A DNA stretch of 64,000 nucleotides, taken from NCBI RefSeq assembly GCF_902729405.1, contig NZ_LR746496.1, forward strand, positions 434,001-498,000. Direction: 5' to 3'. The translations under genes were made by a program, and so were the position numbers. The notes beneath the pieces are model-generated. The model searched no databases. It saw only the letters and a list, made by a program, of their open reading frames with translations, and was not told the origin of the DNA. Each line of letters begins with the position of its first letter. Within the stretch, counting starts at the first letter, position 1. This document shows, piece after piece, positions 17,561 to 24,281 of this stretch. The stretch comes from Acididesulfobacillus acetoxydans. Its GTDB lineage: Bacteria; Bacillota; Desulfitobacteriia; Desulfitobacteriales; Desulfitobacteriaceae.

Positions 17561-19693
17561 TTACGGCAAAATACGAGCCACGTCGTAATCCGGGGTGCCC
17601 TCAAATTGCCAGATTTCGGCTTGTTCATTCGTTTGAGGAAAGTTAACCCAAAACGGATTGGACGGGGTCAAGGCGTTTTGATCAGGATGTCCGCCCAGAT
17701 CGGGATAATCGGCCACCCAATAGTACCCCGGTGTCAAGGGCGCAAAATTTGACCCCATAGTCAGACTGCCCCACTCATGCGGACTGGAATAGGTCCCGGG
17801 TTTTACCATAGTGTTCTCTTTGAGCCAGTTGACAAAAGACGCATAAATCGCCCGGTTATTCGTGTAGTCCTTGCTGTCAAGACCACCGCCGCAGTCTTCA
17901 ACATCCGCAAACACAACCGGCTTTACTTTTGAACCATAATACTTGCTCAAATCCTGAAAGGCACGGTAAGCCAACTGTGCCTGTTCTTGCCCCCAGGCGG
18001 CCGCCGTTGTCCCCTTTGGCGCGGCACTGAGCCCGGACAACAGCCAGTAACCGTAAATCCGAGTGGCTTTGGCAGCCCCGCTGCCGTTAAAATACCCGCC
18101 GCCGGAATCATCCCCGCCCGAACCGGGATCAAAGTGCTCGTGAGTTCCGTAGCCCAGCTGTCCGATATAAAAATCCTGCGCGAAAGCGGCACTGCCCGTA
18201 CCGGAATCGCTGCCATAATACATGTCTGTACCCGCCGTAACCGTTACCGTGGCAATAGCCGTCAGGGTGGAACCCGCGACTCTGCCAACGACGACAAAAG
18301 TTCCCGCCGAAGCGTATTGGCTTGGGCTCACTGCAGACCAGGCGACGGCAACGCTCTCGCTTGCCCCGTTACTCATCGTCGCCGTCAACGTCGTCGGTAA
18401 CACGGGCGGATTTCCGACGGTAGTCGTGATACTCACCGGCGGCAGACCCGTTACCGTCGGTGCGGAACCAGTCACCACCAGATTTGCTGTGGCTTTGATA
18501 GCCGAGCGCGCAATATCCCCGCTCACTACAAACGTTCCAGGGGCGGCGTACACACTCGCGTCCACACTTGCCCACGTCACCGCAACATTCTGAGTCGTGC
18601 CGTCACTCATCGTGGCCGCCACTGTAGCCGGCAATACGGGCGCCTGGCCCGCCTTGGTCGTCACGCTGACGGGCTGCACAGAGACTACCGTACCGGCGGC
18701 TTGCTGAGCCAAGGTCAGAATACCCTCGGGGAGAACCCCGCTGCCACCCAAACCGATAACCTGAGTACCGTACCTGAACTCCTTACTTACATCGGCGGGG
18801 AGCGGTCCGGTTGTGGCACTGTTAACCAAGACGATAGGGGAATCGGTCAGCGCGGCCAGGGATGAACCCGCCAGAGCGTCAACCATCGTCTCCCCGTTGG
18901 CCAAATAGACTTCGTCATATTTGAAGGGGAGACCGGTAATGATTTTCTCATTGGTCGCGTACCGGTCCGTCCCGGCCAGACGGGTGGCGCCCGGAATATC
19001 CGCGACTAATGAAGGCCCCCCTAGCATGTAGACTCCGCTGCCGGTAAAATCCGCCTCAGACGCGGGCAGAGTTCCATCGGGGTTGGCGATGAGAATGGCA
19101 TAACCGTTAGCGGCCGCATAAGAAGAGACGGATAGCGCGTCAGGAATGCCGTTATAGCCGACAACAAAAGACCCCCGGCTGCCGGTCAGCTGCTTCGCCA
19201 CCAAAGTGGCCGTGTCCGTACGGGACGCGCCTTGCAGCTGAATCACGTTCGCTCCGGCGATCCCTTTCAATGACTTAACGACAGAAGGGCTAAGCGCACC
19301 TATCGCATAGATGCGGGTTGCTTTCAAAGCCGTTATTTCCGCCGCGACCCGGGAATCCAAACCCGATTTGTAAGTGACGAGAATCGGTGCCTTTAGCTGC
19401 CCGGCCAGGGGAGCCGCCGACAGAGCATCCACTAAATTAGCTTGATCCGCGGGAACAACCACCACGTTTTGCGATCCGTCCGGCCATCCCGCCCGAGCGA
19501 CCCCGATGGCCGTCCCGATGCGATCAGCACCGGCAATACTGGCAGGGGGGGCCATGATGCCGGCGCTATTTGCCGATGTGGTAGCCGCAAAAACTCTCGG
19601 TGTAAACAAGAAACAAAAAACGACCGTCGAAATGACGGCCAAGAGGAAGTGGGCCCCGCGCATTCTTTGTCCTAAAACCTTGTCCACACTCAT
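17561..19693 (-). CDS. Secreted cell-wall-binding protein with Ig-like repeats and a glycosidase-like C-terminus
   Basis: A 710-residue exported protein. A signal peptide (about 1-36, ending RVFAAT) is followed by cell wall binding repeat 2 modules (about 50-335; marks ADRIGTA, YMLGGPSLV, GTDRYATNEKI, GLGGSGVLP). Two bacterial Ig-like domains follow (about 340-490, each with VSxTTxxGxxPVLPxT and VAVxW). The C-terminal 210 residues start DMYYGSDSG and contain AFAQDFYIGQLGYG, VVFADVEDC and GYYWVADYPDLGG, resembling GH25/DUF1906-like lysozyme-type barrels; an Asp/Glu pair in FADVEDC may be catalytic. A wall or spore-coat remodelling role is inferred. It has a long structured leader. Confidence 0.82.
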   Translation of the reverse strand: MSVDKVLGQRMRGAHFLLAVISTVVFCFLFTPRVFAATTSANSAGIMAPPASIAGADRIGTAIGVARAGWPDGSQNVVVVPADQANLVDALSAAPLAGQLKAPILVTYKSGLDSRVAAEITALKATRIYAIGALSPSVVKSLKGIAGANVIQLQGASRTDTATLVAKQLTGSRGSFVVGYNGIPDALSVSSYAAANGYAILIANPDGTLPASEADFTGSGVYMLGGPSLVADIPGATRLAGTDRYATNEKIITGLPFKYDEVYLANGETMVDALAGSSLAALTDSPIVLVNSATTGPLPADVSKEFRYGTQVIGLGGSGVLPEGILTLAQQAAGTVVSVQPVSVTTKAGQAPVLPATVAATMSDGTTQNVAVTWASVDASVYAAPGTFVVSGDIARSAIKATANLVVTGSAPTVTGLPPVSITTTVGNPPVLPTTLTATMSNGASESVAVAWSAVSPSQYASAGTFVVVGRVAGSTLTAIATVTVTAGTDMYYGSDSGTGSAAFAQDFYIGQLGYGTHEHFDPGSGGDDSGGGYFNGSGAAKATRIYGYWLLSGLSAAPKGTTAAAWGQEQAQLAYRAFQDLSKYYGSKVKPVVFADVEDCGGGLDSKDYTNNRAIYASFVNWLKENTMVKPGTYSSPHEWGSLTMGSNFAPLTPGYYWVADYPDLGGHPDQNALTPSNPFWVNFPQTNEQAEIWQFEGTPDYDVARILP

Positions 19694-19880
19694 TGTTCGT
19701 CAAAATCTCCTCCATTAATTTTCCAATAACGCTGCCGACACAGCCCACCTCCTTCTCCCGGTTCCGGGTTCTCCCGGATTCGCGACTTTGTCTCACGAGA
19801 GGCCGCTTTAAGAGGGCACCTCCAAAGCGCCGCGTTTATTGATTCGACAAAAGTCTTAGGAATTCCTCCCCAATTCATGC
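19694..19880 (-). promoter_or_regulatory. Structured leader of the cell-wall-binding protein gene
   Basis: The minus strand upstream of 19693 has no gene but several strong hairpins: CGCTTTGGAGG/CCTCTTAAAGCG, CTCTCGTGAGA, and CCGGGAGAACCCGG, followed by GAAGGAGGTGGG and the GGAGGAG ribosome binding site. The layout suggests a regulatory leader. It does not clearly match a riboswitch class I know. Confidence 0.4.
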
Positions 19881-19910
19881 CAAAATACGCAAAAGTGACG
19901 ATGCTTTGGC

Positions 19911-19937
19911 AAAAGTGGGAGTCTCACGATTGGATGA
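19911..19937 (-). repeat. Truncated left end of the dispersed structured repeat
   Basis: Reading the minus strand gives CATCCAATCGTGAGACTCCC then ACTTTTG, matching the first 27 or so bases of the repeat copies at 7647 and 59237. The rest of the element is missing. Confidence 0.6.
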
Positions 19938-20024
19938 ACCGCTTGCAAAATCCTGCGGTTAATCTTAGCATGGACGCAGTGGGTTTGGCCTAGACTTGCC
20001 ACACTAACGGAGGATATTTTCGCC

Positions 20025-20501
20025 ATGAACTTCACTGTTTACCTCTTAGGGGGAAAAATCGGGGGTTTCTACGTTGAAGCTCTGCATGAGTACGAAAAAC
20101 GCTTAAGCCGGTATTGCCGAATACGCCGGGTCTGCTTCGCGTCCGGCGAACAGCTGACGAGTGCTCTCTCACCCCGAACCCACAAGATCCTGATATCCCG
20201 CCGCGGCGGAAAATCGCTGTCCTCCGAAGCATTGGCCGACAGGATCAACACTTTAACCCTAGCGGGGATCTCGGAAACCGCCTTGATCCTGAGTGCGCCA
20301 GACTTGCTTCCTGCCCGGGCCGGGCCGTTCCCGAGCTCGCCCCTGAACGTCCCCGAGAAAACCGGCCTATCCCCTGGCGCGGACTATGAAATACTGACCC
20401 TGACTGCTTTGGACATGAACTTGGGCTTGCAGGCCACGCTGGTATACGAACAGATCTATCGCGCTTTTCGTATTCTCAGGCATGAACCTTACCACAAGTA
20501 A
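20025..20501 (+). CDS. RlmH-family paralogue lacking the SAM-binding loop
   Basis: A 158-residue protein that aligns end to end with RlmH (23S rRNA pseudouridine-1915 methyltransferase). N-terminal match: EALHEYEKRLSRYCRI. Middle match: KILISRRGGKSLSSEALAD. C-terminal match: YEQIYRAFRILRHEPYHK, the invariant RlmH tail. Where RlmH has the SAM loop (FxIGGSxG) this protein has LILSAPDLLPA, and where RlmH has TFPHQL it has ALDMNLG, so it should not bind SAM by itself. GGAGG lies 11 bases before the ATG. It faces the canonical rlmH, which lacks the tail. The function is unknown; a partner role is inferred. Confidence 0.8.
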   Translation: MNFTVYLLGGKIGGFYVEALHEYEKRLSRYCRIRRVCFASGEQLTSALSPRTHKILISRRGGKSLSSEALADRINTLTLAGISETALILSAPDLLPARAGPFPSSPLNVPEKTGLSPGADYEILTLTALDMNLGLQATLVYEQIYRAFRILRHEPYHK

Positions 20502-20503
20502 AA

Positions 20504-20551
20504 CCAGGGCTCTCCCTGGCTGGAGCCTGGCTGAAGCCGGGGGCATGCGGC
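20504..20551 (-). mobile_element. Orphan IS200/IS605-type end
   Basis: On the minus strand GCATGCCCCCGGCTTCAGCC is followed by AGGCTCCAGCCAGGGAGAG. This looks like the subterminal hairpin of IS200/IS605-family right ends, where the guide RNA of TnpB/IscB elements also ends. No transposase or TnpB gene is near. It lies just after the RlmH-like gene. Confidence 0.4.
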
Positions 20552-20671
20552 GAAGATCTTCGTCTGTACACACCGCCCCTCTGTCCTTGGATGGCACAAA
20601 CTTGGCCGAACCGGATTCAGCCCCGCGACTCTCTGCAGGTAAACTTTCACCGGCGAACACCGGGAAAACAT

Positions 20672-21139
20672 TCATTCCGGTTTCCCGACCAGGGTCCTGT
20701 CGAGCTGCTCCAATAGTGCCAAGCGTATCAGTTGATGGGGAAAAGTAAGCCGAGAGAAAGACCAGCGAAAATCGGCCCTCCTCCGCACCCTTTCAGCCAC
20801 CCCCAAAGAACCTCCGATAATAAAAACAAGGCCGGTCTTCCCCCGCTCCGCCACACTCTTCAGCATCCGCGCAAAGGCCGGGGAATCCATTTCCCGGCCT
20901 TCAACATCCAAGAGAATCACAAAATCGTCCGCACAAACTCTGCCCAGCAAACGCTCCCCTTCCCGGACCTTAACATTTTCCTCCTCCGCCCGAGAAAGCC
21001 TGGGTGGGCAGGGTTCATCCGCCACCTCCACGATATCCACCCAGGCGTATGCGGCCAGAGACCGCCGGTAAGCCACAATCCCCTCTTGCAAGTAACGTTC
21101 GCGAATTTTGCCGGCCGCTATGATTTTGATCCGAAGCAC
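20672..21139 (-). CDS. rlmH: 23S rRNA pseudouridine-1915 methyltransferase RlmH, C-terminal tail missing
   Basis: SPOUT methyltransferase of 155 residues. The N-terminus LRIKIIAAGKIRERYLQEG, the SAM loop LVFIIGGSLGVAERV and SFSRLTFPHQLIRLALLEQ match RlmH closely. After LLEQ the family continues YRAF..RGEPYHK, but this protein ends LDRTLVGKPE. I read the other two frames past that point and found no tail, so it is not a simple frameshift. The GTG at 21139 is the likely start. Upstream on the same strand are htrA and walJ, the usual Firmicute order. The missing tail is provided by the convergent RlmH-like gene at 20025, which may form a heterodimer with it. Confidence 0.9.
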   Translation of the reverse strand: MLRIKIIAAGKIRERYLQEGIVAYRRSLAAYAWVDIVEVADEPCPPRLSRAEEENVKVREGERLLGRVCADDFVILLDVEGREMDSPAFARMLKSVAERGKTGLVFIIGGSLGVAERVRRRADFRWSFSRLTFPHQLIRLALLEQLDRTLVGKPE

Positions 21140-21269
21140 AGCACAACCCACCCCCTCCCCATGTCGCAGACGGCTGCCGGCGGCGCCCCAGCCCCACGCG
21201 GGCGCGGGCACCGGTCATGGGCTGCCGGGCCGGGCGTTCGACTCAGAGAATCAAGGTTGTGCGCCTCCG

Positions 21270-22415
21270 CTAAGACTTGAGCTCCGACAGAACCACCGGG
21301 ATGTTGATCGAAGTGCCGTTACGGTAAACCGTTACGGTTACTTTTTCTCCCGCTTTATATTTGAACAGTTCATGGGTCAGCTCAAGAGAATTACGGATTC
21401 GCACCCCGTTGACCTCAGTGATCACATCCCCGGGTTTGATCCCTGCTTGGGCCGCAGGCCCGCCGACGTTAACCTGCGCTACGTAAGCGCCTTGCGGCCA
21501 ACCCTCCTGGGAGGCGTATTCGGCATTATAGCGCGAATCGATAGTGACCAAAAGCGCGGGATGGCTGGCGTACCCTTTTTCAATCAACTGCTTGATCGTG
21601 GGCAGAGCATCCGAGATCGGGATGGCAAACCCCATCCCTTCAAAGCCGGGCTCCTGGTTTTTAGCCGAATTGATTCCGATCACAAGCCCCTGATAGTTCA
21701 CCAAAGGTCCGCCGCTGTTGCCCGGATTGATCGCGGCATCCGTCTGAATCAGATTAAAACTGGCTTCTCCTTGCAGATTCAAAACCCTGTTTGTCGCGGA
21801 AACGACCCCCACCGTGACGGAACGGGCAAATTCCTGCCCTCCCGGGTTCCCGATCGCGACCACCGGCTCACCGACCTGCAGTTTGTTGGAATCGCCCAAT
21901 TGCGCAGCCGTCAGATTATTCGCGCTAATCTTTATGACCGCCAGATCCGTGCGGGGATCGCCCCCGACGACCTTCGCCTCGAGATTGCGGCCGTCCGCTA
22001 AGCTCACAACTAATTTCCGGGCTCCGTCAATAACGTGGTAGTTGGTCACGATATACCCATTTTTTGCATCAATAATAAACCCGGAGCCGCTTCCGTACTC
22101 GCTCAGACCCTGCCCCCCGAACAGACCGCCCGAGCCTTGGAAATTGGCAATCCCTACGACCGTGGGGCCGACAGTCTTGGCGATCTGCACCGCGGGGAAA
22201 TTGGGCTGGCCGCCGGAAGTCACAGGCGGAGCACTGGATTGCGTGATTGTCACCGGGTTTCCCGGCGGTTGTACCGCCCGGTTTCCATAGAGGGAATGGC
22301 CCAAGCCGAGCGCCAAAATTCCGCCGAGCAGGGCACTGAACAAAGCCACCACCGCCGTCGGCAAAAGGCGGGGTCCCCTGCCAAAAGAGTAGTTTGATCC
22401 CTTGTAATAGCCCAT
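21270..22415 (-). CDS. htrA: HtrA/DegP-type membrane serine protease
   Basis: A 381-residue trypsin-like protease with one transmembrane segment (about 15-38) and an outward catalytic domain. The triad is His in TNYHVID, Asp in PRTDLAVIK and Ser in PGNSGGPL. A C-terminal PDZ domain (about 285-375; GPAAQAGIKPGDVI) binds substrate termini. The ATG at 22415 has GGGAGG upstream. It degrades misfolded exported proteins. It lies between walJ and rlmH, the conserved order near the yyc locus of Bacillus. Confidence 0.95.
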   Translation of the reverse strand: MGYYKGSNYSFGRGPRLLPTAVVALFSALLGGILALGLGHSLYGNRAVQPPGNPVTITQSSAPPVTSGGQPNFPAVQIAKTVGPTVVGIANFQGSGGLFGGQGLSEYGSGSGFIIDAKNGYIVTNYHVIDGARKLVVSLADGRNLEAKVVGGDPRTDLAVIKISANNLTAAQLGDSNKLQVGEPVVAIGNPGGQEFARSVTVGVVSATNRVLNLQGEASFNLIQTDAAINPGNSGGPLVNYQGLVIGINSAKNQEPGFEGMGFAIPISDALPTIKQLIEKGYASHPALLVTIDSRYNAEYASQEGWPQGAYVAQVNVGGPAAQAGIKPGDVITEVNGVRIRNSLELTHELFKYKAGEKVTVTVYRNGTSINIPVVLSELKS

Positions 22416-22434
22416 AGCTTCTACCTCCCTTAAT

Positions 22435-23244
22435 CTATTCTTCACGCAAATAGATAAGTTCATGCGGAGTATGGCGGGGTGCTACCCTCAAACGAAGTTC
22501 CGGATTCTCTTTGGCAATACGGGAACCCCTCAACGCGCGCAGAACGGCGGTCAAGGCAGCCTCCGGAGTATTATTCTCCTCGCTCAAATGGGCCAGAACG
22601 ACCCGCTGTGTATTTTCCCCGATCCAGCTCAACAGACCCTCGGCAATCTGGCCGTTCTCCAAATGGCCGTAAATTCCCGCGATCCGCCTTTTTAGAGGCC
22701 AGGGGTAACGCCCTTGCCAAAGCTTCTCCTCGTCGTGGTTAGCTTCAACCACCAAGGCATCACAGCCGCGCAAGTGCTCATGCATCGCTTGCGTAACCGT
22801 TCCGCTGTCCGTCGCGATCCCTAAGCTCAGCCTTTTGTGGCCGGCGGTTTGACGCGTAATCTTCAGTCCGTAGCTTTCCCTGCTGTCATGCGATGTCGGA
22901 AAAAGCTTAATATCAAGACCGGCCAGGGAAACTTCCGCCGGGATAATAATCTTTTGTTCATCCTTCAGCGGACCCGCGGCTTGGCGGATCTCTTCCCACA
23001 GTCCGGCCGTAGCCAAGATAGGAATTTTCAATTTACGAGCCAGGACTCCGATTCCTTTGATGTGATCGATATGTTCGTGGGTGACAATAATGCCTTCAAT
23101 CTGCTCCGGCGGAACGTTGAGGATCGCCAGGTTCCCCACCAGGCGCTTGGCACTGATCCCGCAATCGACTAAAAAACCCCTTTCCCCTTCCCCCACCAAA
23201 ATCGCATTCCCCGAACTTCCACTGGCCAGTGTCGCAAAGTGCAA
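22435..23244 (-). CDS. walJ: Metallo-beta-lactamase-fold protein WalJ/YycJ
   Basis: A 269-residue metallo-hydrolase of the YycJ family, linked to DNA handling and to cell wall and replication coordination in Firmicutes. The metal motif is VTHEHIDH, with SASGSSGN-type start (ATLASGSSGNA), DSGTVT and EANHDEEKL as further ligands. The TTG at 23244 has AGGGGTG eight bases upstream and matches the family start. It lies upstream of htrA with 19 bases between them, so they are probably cotranscribed. Confidence 0.9.
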   Translation of the reverse strand: MHFATLASGSSGNAILVGEGERGFLVDCGISAKRLVGNLAILNVPPEQIEGIIVTHEHIDHIKGIGVLARKLKIPILATAGLWEEIRQAAGPLKDEQKIIIPAEVSLAGLDIKLFPTSHDSRESYGLKITRQTAGHKRLSLGIATDSGTVTQAMHEHLRGCDALVVEANHDEEKLWQGRYPWPLKRRIAGIYGHLENGQIAEGLLSWIGENTQRVVLAHLSEENNTPEAALTAVLRALRGSRIAKENPELRLRVAPRHTPHELIYLREE

Positions 23245-23288
23245 AATCCCGTCACCCCTCAACAGCGCTTTTTCCCCGGCTCCCCCGG

Positions 23289-23933
23289 CTAGGGTTTCCC
23301 TTTTTGCAACCCTTCCACCTGTGCTATCAATTTTTTCAACTGGGCCGCGTTAGCATTGCCGGGATCCTCGGCCAGCGCCTTTTGCCACAGTTTCAGCGCC
23401 CCGGCATAATCCTGTTTGGCCTGCGCCAGAAACAGTCCGTAGCTATAGAGCACGTCAAAGGAATCCGGTTTTTGAGCCAGAGCCTCCTGATAACTTTTCT
23501 CCGCCAAACCGTTTTGACCGGCATAAAGGGCAGCCGTCGCTAAATCAAGCACGAGATTGGTATCTTTCTTAACCTTAAGAATCTCTTGGTAACCTTGAAC
23601 CGCCTTGGTGAAGTCCCCCCGCGCTTCGGCCGGCGCGCTTCGGGTCGCGGTCACGCCCAAATCATAATAAGCGTTGGCCAATTGTTCCTTCAAAGTCACA
23701 TCGTCCGGCTGACTTTTAAGCTTTTGCAAAAGGTCTTGCACTTGGCTCTGCGCCTGGTGATACTGTACCTCGGCCGCTGCCGCGGCCTCGGCTGAAGACG
23801 ACGGAGTGGCGGGTGAAGAAGGCGGAACGTTGAAACCCGGGTAAAACAAACTGAAGGCTGCCGAACCCACCATGCTCAGAGTCACAAACACGGCCAGAAT
23901 AATTGTCAGCGCCTTTTGCGTCCTTTTCTTCAA
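23289..23933 (-). CDS. Membrane-anchored TPR protein
   Basis: About 214 residues from a TTG at 23933 (GGGGAGGAGAG upstream). One transmembrane segment (ALTIILAVFVTLSMVGSAAF) is followed by a Pro/Ser/Ala-rich linker. Three or four tetratricopeptide repeats then follow, for example QLANAYYDLGVTA, LDLATAALYAGQNGLAEKSY and PDSFDVLYSYGLFLAQA. Such proteins act as scaffolds; the partner is unknown. It is upstream of walJ on the same strand. Confidence 0.8.
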   Translation of the reverse strand: MKKRTQKALTIILAVFVTLSMVGSAAFSLFYPGFNVPPSSPATPSSSAEAAAAAEVQYHQAQSQVQDLLQKLKSQPDDVTLKEQLANAYYDLGVTATRSAPAEARGDFTKAVQGYQEILKVKKDTNLVLDLATAALYAGQNGLAEKSYQEALAQKPDSFDVLYSYGLFLAQAKQDYAGALKLWQKALAEDPGNANAAQLKKLIAQVEGLQKGKP

Positions 23934-24032
23934 ACCTTCACTCTCCTCCCCCCGAAAGATCTCCCCCATGCCGGGCAAGCCGCGCCCAGTTCCCTTCTTC
24001 TTCCGGCCGGATAGGGCGGTAAAGCAGTCTAT

Positions 24033-24164
24033 CCCCGGAATGACCCGGAACTCCTCGGCACTCCCCGGAACTCCCCGGAATGACCCGGAACTACCCGAAA
24101 TGACCCGGAACTACCCGGAATGACCCGGAACCTACCCGGAATGACCCGGAATGACCCGGAACTC
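24033..24164. repeat. Tandem array of 10/20-bp CCCGGAA units
   Basis: About thirteen copies of CCCGGAA spaced by three to five bases; most form the pair CCCGGAATGA CCCGGAACTA repeated in tandem. It lies in the non-coding gap between the TPR gene and the molybdopterin oxidoreductase. A palindromic core (TTCCGGG/CCCGGAA) lets each pair fold. Confidence 0.9.
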
Positions 24165-24218
24165 CTCTGAGGAATTCCGGGGACCTCCCTACCGCCCGGG
24201 TCACCGAATGCTTCGCAC

Positions 24219-24262
24219 GGAAGCCCCTGGCTTTAGACCTTTAGGCATGGGGTGGTTGACTC
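24219..24262 (+). mobile_element. Orphan IS200/IS605-type end
   Basis: GGAAGCCCCTGGCTTTAGAC then CTTTAGGCATGGGGTGGTTGAC matches the right-end hairpin and terminal TTGAC typical of IS200/IS605-family elements with TnpB. No transposase gene is adjacent. It lies between the tandem array and the end of the molybdopterin oxidoreductase gene. Confidence 0.5.
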
Positions 24263-24281
24263 GTCATCTCTAGAGCCGTTT

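Noticed and set aside
19694-19880. Cyclic-di-AMP (ydaO) or cobalamin riboswitch
   Set aside because: Some segments look similar, but the defining conserved blocks are not found in the right order; kept only as an unassigned structured leader.
20591-20607. TGGCACAAACTTGGCC resembles a sigma54 -24/-12 promoter
   Set aside because: GG and GC are correctly spaced, but it lies between two convergent genes, the TT before GC is missing, and no gene follows on that strand.
20672-20720. Possible sequencing frameshift as the cause of the missing rlmH tail
   Set aside because: Neither of the other two frames past LLEQ encodes YRAF or YHK, so a single indel cannot restore the tail.
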